Shown here piece by piece: positions 38,054 to 63,827 of a DNA stretch of 64,000 nucleotides (position 1 is its first letter; the number at the start of each line of letters is the position of its first letter). The translations under genes and the position numbers were made by a program. Under the pieces are notes generated by a model. That model was given only the letters and a program-made list of their open reading frames with translations, did no database searches and was not told the DNA's origin. The DNA comes from Lottia gigantea (lineage: Eukaryota > Mollusca > Gastropoda > Lottiidae). The stretch covers positions 76,911 through 140,910 of the forward strand of contig NW_008709380.1 of assembly GCF_000327385.1 (NCBI RefSeq). Direction: 5' to 3'.

Positions 38054-41000
38054 GTAAGCTTTCGCGATTTTTACAATTCATTACAGATCAGCTGATTTCT
38101 TCATTCACTCAGCCGATTGCATTATTGAAACATTGTCTGTGAGCCTTCGAGTATCATTGTATGATTGTCATAGGGTGATTCTACCTGTTTAAGTAGAGAA
38201 AATCGAATGATTATGTTGTTCTAATGAGTTTTGGCTTTGGCACCGAGTCTGAATTATGCTGATATGATAAATATGGAATGTAAACAAACCTTTTCTTTTT
38301 GTATGAGTCCTCGACTTGTTGATTGTCAATCCACCTCTTGATGATTCTGACACCCTTTCACTGTCACTTTATTTCAAAAATAATAATAAAACAACCATAG
38401 TGTTAACATGATAAGGACATTGATTGCAATTTTTTTTTATGTTTTTAGCTATGTTGTAACTGTAGACTGCAAAGGTCTAAGTTAGTAGGGTCTGACTCAG
38501 CGCAAAAGCTGATTGCATTGACTTACATTACCGGGACATTTTTATATTTGATTCCTCGATTGAAAATAAATAACACAGTCTAACTGAAGACCACTTAGTG
38601 ATAATGATTAGTAAATTATAATACTCATTACCAGTTCTTATTTGAATTGATATTTGTGATTTTCCTTATTATCATTATCTTTTCACCTGGAATTTTCAAA
38701 AGAGATATGAAAGAAATACAATCTATAAACTAATAACAGGGATATATTATATGTATATTAGGGTGTCTGAAATTGTCTTTGTGTTTGTTTTATGGGGTGG
38801 AAGAGTGATTTGATGCTAACACCCTCATTTATATATATATTTGTTACTTCATAGCTGTTTTTGATCTCTTGTTTATAGAAATTTGGCACATTTAGATTTC
38901 AGTAAAGGTTTAAATGAAAATATACTTAATAGTTTTATAATATAGGGAATGATGCATATTCCACTTTTTTTAACATGCAGAATGATATTGGCAAAATGTT
39001 ATTTAGTTTGGTTCATAGACGCCTTATTGTTTTTAAAGTCTTTTATCAAGTTTTCTACGATCTGTTATAATCTTATATACAGCAATTTATAAGGATTTAA
39101 ATCTTTTGCTTTTTGCACTTTCAATTACCTCGGTGCTTTTGAAAATCTATAGAACATAAGGAAGTATCGGTGTATTTGTTTGATTTTGTATATTTACAAA
39201 CTATCATGAATGGGCACTAAGCTCTATATTCATAAATCATCTTAAACATTCAGCAGGTATTATATATATCGTATATACATAGGATATACTGGTGCATGTT
39301 TCTGTATATTTTTGACTTGTTGAATAACTGTTTTTGTTATTATGTTTTTTATTACAGTATAATAGCATTTTAAGCCTCTCACCAATTGCTAGTTCAGGCT
39401 GCTGTAGGTTATTTAAAGCACTAACTGATATAGCCTGGGGCATTTCTATCCACTAGCTTCAATTGGTCACACAATAGCTCAATAGCTTGAGGTTTGAGGC
39501 TAGAAATTTGAATCTGTATATATTCAGACTGGTATCTAAATGCTGATAGCAGGTAGAATTTATAGCGATTGAAACAACCTCATTATTCATCAATGTGAAG
39601 AGTTCCTATAATCCACACAACTATTTATAGTCTGTTCATGACATCATTGTTCTAGTGGAAGTGGGCTTGTAAGGATTGTGTATTGGATAGTTTAGTGTGT
39701 GTGTTTGTGCAGCTATCATATTTATCAAGGAGTATAATATTGTATAAAGGATTATACCTTAAACTGTATATAATTAGATGCAATTAATTAGGCGTGATTA
39801 ATTAGGATATGTATAGATAGGTAAGTTATTATCAGTTTTTAGCGCCTTACTGAATATGGTTCTGTGTTAACGGTAGCGCTACATCTCTCTATTGATGCCA
39901 TGCCATGTATTCTAGCCTGATATTCTTTAGATACCTTTAACAGATGGCATCCACATCAATTTTTTATCAGAATAATCAGTTAGAGGCTTGATTCCTGATT
40001 TTACTGTTTATTGAGAGTTATCTTGATTAATTGATAAATAGTTTTTATTTCTTTTCAAATAGGTTTTTAACAATTTTTTGTCAAAGTTTTAAGTTTAGTT
40101 AATTTCGTGCAATAGAAATTTTTTTTGCAATGCATAATTCTAAAAATTGAAAATTACAATTGATTTAAACCTGCACCTAGAAAACTGAAGTGACTTATTC
40201 CAGATAGTTTTGGCTACTAGAAAGAAGCAGTTGAAGAAAATGAATGTTGCCTACTTTGGTCATCTAAAGTGCTTTGACCAATATATGATAGAAATTTCTG
40301 TATAACTTTAGTCATTGAAATCTGCAAAAATTCAATGCAGTAGACAATGCTGATCAAGGAAATGTCATTATATTGCTTTCCAGTAGTTGTAAGTTATTAC
40401 ATGGCGTAGACAAGGCACTGTTTGAGGGACAAATTAACAGTAAATTACCCTCCCCAATAAAGGGACATAAATTATGGGAGGAATGTCTAAATTGATATGA
40501 CTCATAATAACTTGATATTATATTCTAGAGAAATGACTATTAATATCACAGCAGTAGAACACCAGTGATGTCAGAATGTACATGTTTATCAATTTGTTTT
40601 TATTGGCACTGAAATTTCACCTTCAGAGATTACAAGTTGATAGATTTTGAAGATAGTGAGGAGTAATAAACTAGTGTTAGTTGGTCAGATTTCAAAATAC
40701 ATTATAACCGGTTCTAATATGAAATGAATGGAGTTAAACATCCTCCTATTATGTGCACACTGAATGTGCTAAAAGGGCAATGCAATGCAGTGTGCAATGA
40801 GAGAAATTTAATCAGAACTGCGGCATAAGCCTACCCTTTTTTTCCAGTCTGTAGTTCATAGGGCCTCATTTTTTGTCCAATCCCAAGGAGTAGATGCTTT
40901 TTCCATATCAGCCATGTTGACCTGCAACACTTAAACCAATGTTGAAAAATACAAAATATCCTGGAAAATCTGGGCCAAAGCCTGAAGTTTTTGCAAAGAA

Positions 41001-44000
41001 AACCATTTTCCAGATAGTGCTTGAAATTGTCAAGCATTTTTGATTGTACTAGGCACACTATGGTATCTTCTCCAAGCTCCTTTGTGAGATATTATGAACA
41101 CATGAGTGAGGTTCGTCCATTGTATTCCGATACTCACTCTTTATGTTAAACAATATCTTATGTGATAATGTTTTGTTAGATGTTAGTGCCAGTAAGATGG
41201 TAAAACACATGATATATTGGCACAATGGTCTATATCTATTTTAGTACTGGAGAAAGAGTAAAAGGTCATCTATCGGCTAGTTAGAAGTTAGTATTTATTA
41301 TTCACATATGATAACCTGTCGATATCATCATATAGATAGGATAAAATAATATACAGTACAAGTGAAATATTTTGTCTATTAGAAGGAAACTTTATATGTG
41401 TAACAGGGAAACTGATAGCATTGATATGCACCATACCAATTTTCATTGAGATGTCTTGCAATTCCACTTAAATTAAGATTAAGCGTTTTATGAGACCTAG
41501 CTAATTGCAAAGATATTATGAGCTATCAACAGTGCAGCAGCAGTTGGGATATAGGAGGAGGGGTGTGGGGGGGGGGGGGGGATGTCTTGGGAGAGGTTAT
41601 AAGCTTATGAATATAATTGAGTATAAAGATAATGACTTTTTAATATGATAACGAAGTCAAGGTAACATTAACACAGCCATTGAATCACCATGACACTGAA
41701 CAGTGCAGCAACAGTTGGGGTATAGGAGTGGGGTGGGGTGGGGGACGTGGGTATATGTTTTTATATAGAGATTATTGTGTGCACTGTAAGCTTATAGATA
41801 ATAAGATAAATTACGAGAAGTCAAGGTAACATTAAGACAGCCATTGAGTCATCATAGATGATTTAAATTGTTATTGACATAAGAAATAAAAAAGATTTTG
41901 ACTAAAGAATAACATGAAGTAAGTGTAGATAATAAAGAGTGTTGAAGTAGAACTGTATATTGACACATCCATTGACAATTATTGTACGACTAGTGTTAAA
42001 GATTCAACAGTTAAAATCTTAGAAGTTTTTTGAATGAAATATTCTTTATAATAAAAGGAAAATCTCAGCGTGGCATTTTCTTGTCATTGACTAAATTAGG
42101 CGTATTTTTTGCAGCTATATTGGCAGTATAACCCAACTTATATCGCTTGTAGGATGAGAGGCATATCCTCATGCAAAATGGAAGATTGTGTTTTTGGTAG
42201 AACCATGTCAAAAAATTTGAAGTGATAACTTAATCAAGGCCTTATAGATAAGCAGAAAAGAAGAACTTTATGTCTTGTGTTGGCGTTAATAACGAATTCC
42301 TAAACTATCCATCCTACCCGCAGTGTTTAAAAGACTATATGCCATATATGGGCATGAAAATACCTTTCATTGGAGTATGATTCTGGAATTTTGTAGCAAA
42401 TTGTTTTGAATGAATTATTTACTCTATTTTAAACTTGAAAGTTTGTCAATGGTGACCAGAATAAAGATGAAGAGTTGAATGAACCCTGTTATGTCTGATA
42501 TAACCCCAGTAGACCCTATATCAATATAGGTGGTAACAAACTCTGGTGTATGATTTATTTACCTACAGATTTATATTGATACTAGTTTACTTTATGATAG
42601 GCTGTTTTAGTACTTATTTCATATACAGTATATATCATTTATTTATGACTATTTAGTACTTCACTGGTATTTGGTATTAGTAACTATGTGTTAAAAAGCT
42701 TAGAAATAAAAGTTTGAATATTTCAATTAAGCTGTATGGATTTTTAAATGAATGATGTGTAACAGAACTCAGTTTCTGGGTGGTTTGTGGCAGTAGACTT
42801 AATTGCAGGAAAGGTGTGAGTGTAACATTGTTTTTAAGTCTGAGAGGGCCTAGTTTCAACCCCATACTTTTGAAACCAATTCTGCTTTGAAAGTATTAAC
42901 TCTAAATGTCCTCCTTAGATGAGCGGCTCTGTTCCCTTATACAACACATATATTGCTGTATTAGCTATAGGCTTAAATGCCATTGGTATTGATCCCAAAA
43001 TTGGTCATCATCATTTGTGTCTGACTGAATTTTGATGGCCTATGATTCAGCTATGCTTTTTATCCGAGTGATAGTCCCACCCAACAGTCAAATACAAAAG
43101 TATAAAATGAATGAATTCAGGGTACTGGATGTTTGTTGACTGGCCAGCGGATGTGAAGTTTTTAGAAAAGGATTTGATAATATTGAGAATATGTATCTAG
43201 GTGTTATTTGTAATGAACACCTACTTTATGAATGAGTTAACACCATGGTGTTAGATGTTGGGTTGTAGAGTAAATCTTTTTACATCTATCTATTCTGTCA
43301 ATAACACCTTGCGATTTTCTTACTATCCTATACTTACACTACCTATTTCTTCACTTACATGTACACTGGTTGAAAAGGTCTACATCTTAGAAGTTTCTAT
43401 CATTTTGGACATCAAGCTGTTTAGGTGTGATTCAGATTGTTGTGTAAAACATTTTTTCACCAGGGTATGAATCATTGATGTTTAGATTCTTTATAAACTG
43501 CAGTGATCAGATAGTCATCTTCACAATGTCAAGCTATTACGAACTTCATCTCATACCTTGACTGCAATAGATCATTTTCCAATATTTCTCTGGTAAAATT
43601 ATTAGTTCGAATTAACAGAAATTTTTTAAGAAGGAACACCTGTTCTGTTGCCAAAATCAGAAAGGATTTGGTATCCATTTATAGAGTCCAAACAGCTGAT
43701 TTTTACTTGTATCTCTATGATTGGATGTCAACTATGCATCCCCTTTCGAAGTTGTCATATCTGCTTATTTGTTTTTGCTATTCTCAGAATGTTGGAAACT
43801 AAGACGAACAGGCAATTAGACCATGGATTAGCTACCAGTATTTAATATTAATTTATATTCATGGATAAGCTTACAAATAAAATGACACACCTTATTACAT
43901 GTATAGACATCTTTTGCACTTTATACAATTTATTTTTAGAGTCATTGTTGTGTTGGTTTTATAAAAAACTGTCTAATAAAAGTCTCATTAAGGTTAATGA

Positions 44001-47000
44001 TATTTTAAGAATATAATGACTGTCTAATGACTTCATTAGGATATGAGATTGCTGATTGTTATAGGTATTCAAGTAAACTGTTTAAAATTGAAATATTTCT
44101 AGCTAGGGGTTTTGCTTGTTACTAGTTGGCCTTCCTTTAAAAGGGATCTTCCTATTTATTTGAGCTACAATTTGCAATATTTTTAATGAAAATGAAATTT
44201 GATAGGTTGTAAAATATATGTCTATTTACTGAGATTAGGTTGACATGATATTCAGTCTTTCAAGATGAAAATGAATTATAAGCATGTTGACTAAAGATAG
44301 CTCATTCGACTTCTTTCGGTGACAACACTCTTTAAAGCAAACAACAAACTGGACTGAACTTTTCTTTGGGAAAAATTGTCAAGATGACCAAAAAGATGAA
44401 AAGATTGAACAAATTGGGGGCCTCGTTCTCCTAAACTTGAATAAGATAAAATCCAGATTTTAAGTACAGTTAAAACAGTTGTCTGATTGAATATTAAATC
44501 TAAACTTATAAATCAATATTGGTGATCAATCAAATGTTAAAAGTGATTTAATGCAGTTTTCAAGAATAGAGCCAAGTTAAAATCTGAGTACCAGTACTGA
44601 TATGTTGTTGTGATTCAGACTGATGTTATATGACTGATGTGATGTAAAAACTACAAGTGTTGTAATATTAATCTGTAGAGAGAGAGAGAGATGTAGGAGT
44701 GTAAATCTGATATTTATAGAATATACTGAAGAACATAGTTCAACATTCTCTCACTAATACCAAGCTCTATTTTCATACAGAATTCATCTTAAATCAGATA
44801 TGAAGGTGACTTCTCCAGTTATGTATCATTCTAATGATTTATTATGATCTCATAAAAAGAAATATCCATGATAGCTGGAAACATGTCAGGATGAAAATTG
44901 CCACATTTGCAAATTTTTTTTATGCGAATAATCACGAAAATACCAAAATTAGACAAGATCCTGATTTCAGTCTGGATAGTTGGGATTTTGGAATTGGCAT
45001 AGTGGAGACACAGGAATAGAGATTATAAAATATTGATGAACCGATAATTCAGTCAATTCTCTGTTGATAGGAATTTGCACTTTTCAATTCTCAAATTGGA
45101 ATAGGTTGTAAATATGTTAAATTCTTCTTGGATGTTCAGTTTATATTGTGGACCAAGTTAATTTGGAAACCATGATAGTTTGTTATTTCATTCAAAACAG
45201 AAACATCTTTTGAAGTTGTACGATTTGATCAATGATATTTCAAAGCTTTTGACTCGTTGCTTGAAACATGTTTAGGAATGTAGATAAAGAAAAGCTATAC
45301 TTATCTTTACGTCTGCACTAACTTACAGACGACCATTGAGAAAACATGTTAATTTATTTTCGAAGGTCATTATGACTTTGTCTGGAAGTGATGAGCTGAA
45401 TATCATACATAAGCACTGGCCGTGCTCTTAAAATCAATAAATGTGAAATATAGAGCTCATCCAGTAGAAAATTCCCATTACCATTTCTAAAAAAAACTTG
45501 CGCTGCTGTTTCCCACTGACAGTTTTTTTTTAACTCCAATGACTATATTTGTCAAAATTTTCCATTTTAGTAAAGTCAGTCAATTTGCAATTTTGAGGGA
45601 TTTTACAGAAACTTGGTTGAGTAAGTTTACTAGTACTGGTAGACTATTCTTTAACTGACATCTTAAGTACATTTTCTTCCGAAATAATATGTGGTGCATT
45701 AAGTCTTTAATTACAGTAAGATAGATAAGTTGAAAGAGAGGCTCTATGCAATTCGTGTCTGATTACTGTACAACTAGGTTACACATGTATGTTGACCTAC
45801 TTTTAAAAGCATAGAAACCCACGACTTATTTACGGCAAGTTCAAATGTGCAGTTTAAATATATAAGCTTACAGACATCTAGCTGAAACTGTTGGGTGTAT
45901 TCAAGTCATTTAGATATTTGAATTTGAATAGTTGTAATGTGTGAGTTGATTTCTTTTCCTCATTCTTTAAATATTAAGTATTATATTTATTGATCAATTC
46001 CATACCATATTTTAATTTAGATTCCTGTAATTGCTTCCTATTGACGCCTATGGCAAGATTTGTTTGTAAAGAATCTTATTTTTCTAAAGGTCAAGGGTTA
46101 GAAACAGCTTGATGTTGGAACTAATATAACTGTAAACTATTGCCTGTAATTATTGTTCACTTATATCATATTTAATATCTACTGTTATAATGAATGATCA
46201 TTTACAACTGAACTAATACTGGTATAGTTAATAAATATGAAATTAAAACATCAGAAAATAGAATTTTATTCATATTGTTATAGATTAAGAGTTAATTTTA
46301 TGCAGACAAGCTTACACAATATGTCAAATTTAGGTTTGGTGGCTCAGATAGATTGTTATTTTCTTGTATTGTCGCTATATTTTTTTAGGATATTCCAATC
46401 AGATATCACACAATACAGAATTTTGAAATTCTCACAGCTATTTTTGTACACCAAGTCACATAGAAAGGTGACGTTAGTTCCTGGCATAGAATACATTTTC
46501 TTTTATGTACATATCAGTGACACTTTGAACTTAGTTCATAGATCCACCCTGTACCTGTAATTTATTTCGATTATATTCATAGCTTTGATAGTATTTGATT
46601 ATTTTTTATATATAGGTATATTATTTATAACCAAGCCTATAAAATTATATTTACATTTGAATTACATTGATCAGTGACACATGACTTGAGGTTATATTCC
46701 TGATTACAAATTATACAGTGACGAATTGACTTAAATACTGAGGTGTAATTGATATAGAAAATTGTCTTTTTGAATTTGTAATGAAATGCTAAAGCGCTTT
46801 CAAAACACTTTAAAGATAGATTTTGATGCTCATTTAAAATGAATTGAAAATAATTTTGAGAAAATAATTTCCAATTTAGTTCATTTGCTTCAAAATCTGT
46901 ATATATTAAATTGCTCATTAACCATAGTTTGTAAATACTGTGTAGAATACTGTTTGTAGAGAACTAATACAAGCCTACATTAGACTACTTTCTGGTGAAT

Positions 47001-47029
47001 GATTCTATATAATTAGTTCAATCTCATAG
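38054..47029. other. long non-coding stretch, possibly intron
   Basis: No gene I can support. Holds a 171-bp tandem duplication with a G-run at 41528-41860 and scattered short frames. If the 38.0-kb promoter serves coronin, this is intron sequence. Confidence 0.4.
41528..41860. repeat. 171-bp tandem duplication with G-runs
   Basis: Copy 1 at 41528-41698 and copy 2 at 41699-41860 both start 'aacagtgcagca.cagttggg', contain a G-rich block, then 'aagcttat', and end 'gtcaaggtaacatta..acagccattga.tca'. Copy 1 has a run of 15 G (41567-41581); copy 2 has 'gggtggggtgggggacgtggg'. Both could form G-quadruplexes. Confidence 0.8.
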
Positions 47030-47127
47030 TACAAACGGTCCTGGATGCCTTTGCCAGTGCCTACAAGACTCGTGTGTATTCTGAGCACGAATCTCAGGAG
47101 TACTTAAAGTATGCAAAATTGATTTGA
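47030..47127 (+). other. exon-like segment 1 of an unidentified plus-strand gene
   Basis: After the acceptor 'ctcatag' a markedly GC-richer segment reads QTVLDAFASAYKTRVYSEHE, continues with SQEYLKYAKLI and stops at 47127. A donor AAA|GTATGC at 47108/47109 is an alternative end. The composition stands out from its surroundings, but the opposite strand is open too and I do not recognise the sequence. Confidence 0.3.
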
Positions 47128-48202
47128 TCTTTAATATCAGTAGCAATTCAGCTCTCTATCAAATGGAATACACTCGTTACCTTTTCTTATCTGGGTCAAA
47201 GGTTAATCAGGAATACCTGGTACTGGAATTCTATTTTTAAATACCAGGTCTGAAAAATGGCTAAAAATCTTACTGGATTTTAACTTTCTGCGAAAAACAC
47301 TGAAAGAATTTTCTTCAAAATACTTGTTGCCGCTTTTTATCAAGGTTAATGTTAATCAGGAATAAAGCAATTCTACTTTTAAAGATTTCTAACATTAGCC
47401 AACATGTTATGAGATTTTAAATACACAAAACACTAATTACTCTGAAAGAATTGGAGCATTTTTATTTACTAACAATGGGAGTAAAACAAGCAGACTATAA
47501 AATGTAGCAGAGCGTAAATTCAATAGACAAAGTTTGACAAGTTGAGAGTACAGTGAAAGAAAGAAGACTTATAGTGGATTATTGAGAATGTGTTCAACAC
47601 TATGTAATTTTGATGGTTGTCAATTGATATAGTGATATTGATGGTACAAGACAGATGGAGTAAGGTGATACCAAGTTAATGGCCACAAGGATATGATAGA
47701 TATCTTTATGTCATTTCATGTAATTGGGTTTATCTTTCAATCCTGTTTATGATTTGATTGTATTGTTAGGAAGTGAACTTTGTAAAGTGTTGTTGTGTTT
47801 ATAACAAGCTTGTTCTTATTGTTGGATTATTTAGGGGATTTAATTTATGGACTTGTTTTTTGTCCTTCCTGTTACCGTACCTATCAACTGAACTGTGAAT
47901 AGTTCTTAAAGTGAGTATTCTGTTGAAAAAGAGATTACATAATTAACTCAGGATATGACCTTCATTTTCAATTTCTGATTTAAGTAACACCGTCAAAGGC
48001 CTCAAAAAAGATTGACATGAGACTGGCCCTTTAAACATTGCGTCTGCCATCAAAAACTGATGTAGTTCACCGAATTCATCGAATAATTAACTACTATGAG
48101 TTTAAAGGATGCTTAGATGTGAGCCTTCTTCAGACTGCATTGATTTGAAATAAATGATATTAGACCATGATCTCACCTGTTCCTGTTGTTTTTGAATTGC
48201 AG

Positions 48203-48286
48203 TTTCCAGATACATGTACACAAGCTAAGAATGCTATAGATGCTGCTTTTGAATCCATGTATGAGAGAAAGTTTGACATTCATTGA
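48203..48286 (+). other. exon-like segment 2, terminal-exon candidate
   Basis: After the acceptor 'tgaattgcag' it reads FPDTCTQAKNAIDAAFESMY then ERKFDIH and a stop, an amphipathic helix pattern. No matching upstream exon was found. It begins in phase 0 and does not join in frame to the segment at 47030-47108. Confidence 0.3.
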
Positions 48287-49431
48287 TATACCTGTATTGC
48301 AATAGATACAGAGTTGCTGTATCATTTAGACTGTTGTAAATTTATACAATTAGGGTTAAGTAAACTCTCAATTAAATGCAAATAAGTGACAAGTTTTGTG
48401 CAGTAGAAATTAATTTCAAGTTAGTGAATGTGAGAAATGAAATATAACAGTAGGTCTTGATGTGTAAATATGATCAAAGCTTATAGTAAACTCTCTAAGA
48501 TAATACTAGAACAATTTAAGTTCACCTCTAGTCTGGGGTACCTGATGCATTAGTTTCTATAGTGATAATAATAGAATAGTAAGCTTACTTGTAATAAAAC
48601 TACTCTCTAAGGTTGGAGATAGGAAAGGCTGGTATGTGGTGCAGGTAAAAACTACAGGTGAGCACATTATGGCTCTGTTGGCTTACTGATTTTTACAGGA
48701 ATGTTCTGCTACTAAAACAACACATTGTTTGTTCATCATTAAAAACCTGACAGGGGGTACACATTTTCTACATCTAGTAATGTTAATGTACCTATTTTGT
48801 ATTTGACATTTTAATGTACTGTACACCCCTATAGCAATATTTGCCCCCCTTGCATTGGACCACTAGGTTTAATTTCAAGAGCTACTGTTGGAGCCTATAA
48901 AAAGTTGTATGAGGATAGAGTAGGGAACTGCTCTGAAAAAGGTCCTGGCATAGTTTATAATACAAGGTTTTTCTTGTCTTTGATATTGTTTGTAGAGTTG
49001 GACATTGATTTAGCAGATTAAGTACTTGCAGTAAATTTTCACTCATTGTACAATGCAAAGCTTTCGTCTTCCAGCAAGGCTCTGAAAAGTAGGATGTAGA
49101 ATTTCAATCATTCCAATATGATTTAATGTAAGATCAGTAAACAGCACTTTCTTGTATAAATAATCTGTAGTAAAATTATTTTATTTTAACTGAGTAGAAT
49201 GCCAGCCTTATCTCAAGGTCGAACTCACACTGCTCTTAATTTGGCCAGTAGTCAAATTCTTCTTCTCTTTAATTATTGAGAACAAGTATACAGTCTAGTT
49301 AGATTCCTGAGAAATATCAGTTTTGTGATAAATTTGTACAGATTACCATTTTAAATAGTTTTACTGACATACCTAACAGATTCTACATTGATTATGAGAT
49401 TGTGATGCTTTATTTTGTGTTTTTTCTCTAG

Positions 49432-49514
49432 GTGACTCCCCTGAAGATGAAACAAACAATCTTGTACATGCAGTGAATGCCTACTGTAATGCCATATCAT
49501 ATAAACATGTTTGA
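49432..49514 (+). other. exon-like segment 3, terminal-exon candidate with poly(A) signal
   Basis: After the acceptor 'tttttctctag' it reads GDSPEDETNNLVHAVNAYCN then AISYKHV and a stop. AATAAA follows at 49604-49609, so it has the form of a complete last exon with a ~95-nt 3' UTR. The family is not recognised. Confidence 0.35.
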
Positions 49515-49609
49515 AAATTTTAGTGCATATATTAAGTTAACTGATATTGACTGCAGCTCTTTTCAGATTGAAAGCTCTTAATGACATTTTTTCCTGTAAT
49601 TGAAATAAA

Positions 49610-51208
49610 CAAAAGATTTAAATCTATTTATTTATTGAAGTGACAGAAATTTCAGGAATTTTCGATATATAGCAATATGAAAATCTCTACCATTTACACT
49701 TTAACATTACAAAAAATATAAGTTATTTATTACTGGAATCATTTGAAAGGTAAATTGGCTCATTTTATCAGGGTCTGGTCTATATCAGTCTGGTGTAGAA
49801 TGGAGCTGTTGAATAGTAACTGAGCAAAACCGTTTCCAGACTAATCTTATGAAAGTCCATATTACAGAGTTTTATTCCTTTAAACTAGATAAAAAGTAAC
49901 ACCAGTTAGTGATATTCTCCACACCTAGTAATCTGTTAGAGAGGATAAGATGTGATAGTTTGTGTAGTAGGATAGTAGAGTCTATCTATCAACCACTGTA
50001 ATATAGATAAAATCTAGATGAGTAATGGCATTATGTCACTATGACATGGAACAGATCAGACTTGTTTAATCAGACAGGACAGTCAGTCAATTCCTTGAAT
50101 ATACAAAATACGGACTAAAAACATGATTCCTAACTCAAGATTTAAATCAGATGTAAGTGGCAAATAATAGATATAAATTGACAATGAATGGAAAGTAATA
50201 AAACAAAGTTTTGGTTTGTGGTCCTATTTAGGATTTATTTTTGAAACTAGGGGTAAGGCAGTCGTGGCGCATTTCTCAATAAGGCCTCATGAGGATTATA
50301 TTTCTGAAACAAATTTCAAAAGGGTGAGATGAGCTCAAATAGCAAGTGGAAGAGATCCACCCCACATTCAAAAATATATACATACTGGTACACATACAGT
50401 CATTATATTCTGTTTGAAGAAAAGAAGTTTGTTTCAGTTATAAGATATTCCCCGCTAGATGTAACATGGATGCTGAAAGCTACCGAGATCTGTAGCAATG
50501 TCAGTCCTTGGTGGTCAGAATGTAGATGATTTGCAATATTAGACTAAATCATATCAATACCACCTATTATTAGGCTAGGCTTTATCAGACAGTACATTCA
50601 CCTTAAGATCCTCACACATTCTTGTGTTGTTGTTTGTTTTTCAATTTCCTGTGATCATCCTCTCCTTATTTGGACAGATGGTTCAACTTTTAGTCATATC
50701 TGAGAGTTGACCTTTGGACACATGGAGCACATGTCTGTAAATTAATGCCATGTATTTGGTAGGAATAGATGAGAAATCAATATCAGCCAGCAGTGATGTA
50801 CCAATTATCTTTCTCATGTCAGTAATTGGCACCTGGCATTGTCATTTCTTTCATATCTTTAATCATCAAGGGAATCCTTAGTCTAATTTGAGATCTACAA
50901 TAATTACTCTTCATTTCAATTTTGATAAAGTAGTATCCTTTGGTCAATTAACTCTTTTTGAATATTACATTTTTTTTGTAGCTTGGTGGACTGTCATAAT
51001 ATTATGTTCTTTGATTTGAAAGGAAGTTAATATACTTTGTATGAATAAAGTATTAACACATTGGAAATATAAACATTATTTGCTGAATCTATGAAGTTAA
51101 TTTGGATTTAATTCCATTTTGATATTTACTACTGTAACTTAATTAATTTGGGTCTTTTTTTTTTCTCCAAATTTTTTATTTCTTTCTCAATTTTTGTCTA
51201 TTTCAGGT
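49610..51208. other. non-coding stretch upstream of the first coronin coding exon
   Basis: No gene seen. An open frame at 50329-50529 has no supporting signal. Confidence 0.45.
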
Positions 51209-51273
51209 TCAATGTTAACTAGAAAATAATAAAAAAAGTGAATTTGTGATAGCCCTAACCTTAACCTTCCACC

Positions 51274-51279
<6 letters not shown>
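51209..51279 (+). other. CORO2: first coding exon of coronin, mostly 5' UTR
   Basis: Preceded by the acceptor 'tgtctatttcag' and followed by the donor GTAAGT at 51280. Contains stops in all frames until ccaccATGCCT, which leaves phase 0 and joins the ATG-initial exon at 58366 in frame. The acceptor means at least one more non-coding exon upstream. Confidence 0.7.
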
Positions 51280-63354
<12,075 letters not shown>

Positions 63355-63827
63355 GTAAGTATTAAAGCTTGCTAGATCGTGTCTGCATTTATCTTTATGT
63401 GTCTTAGTTTGTGCTTAAGTTATTTTCCTTATCAAATGCTTTCACCTGATGTCAATGTCTGATTGTGTTAGTCAACTTGCCTATATTCTGAAGAATATCT
63501 CAAGCCTTATGCTTAAGAACCTATGTTGTTGTCATTGGCAGCTGTTAAAAAGTTAAAGAAAAAACTTTCATATTTAATGTAAACAATGTAAAATATTTTA
63601 AAACTATTTTAAAGAGTTGATATAAATATTGATATTACTTTATAAACACTAGATATCTCTTTTAAATAGAAAAAGATAAAAAAATATCTTTATGAACACT
63701 TTTTCCCAAAATTTTTGAGAAATTTGAACAAATGACACATCTGTTTTTGAGCAAAAGAAACTGAAAGAAAAGCAATTTCACCTGAAATGCATTCCAAACT
63801 GTGCTAGCCTTTGTTTTCTTGAACTTT

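Noticed and set aside
40208-40310. Exon-like reading IVLATRKKQLKKMNVAYFGH after 'cttattccag'
   Set aside because: No donor and no matching exon; left out for lack of support.
42919-43035. 38-codon frame starting MSGSVPLYNTY right after an acceptor-like 'ccttag'
   Set aside because: Too short, no partner exons and no donor; cannot be told from chance.
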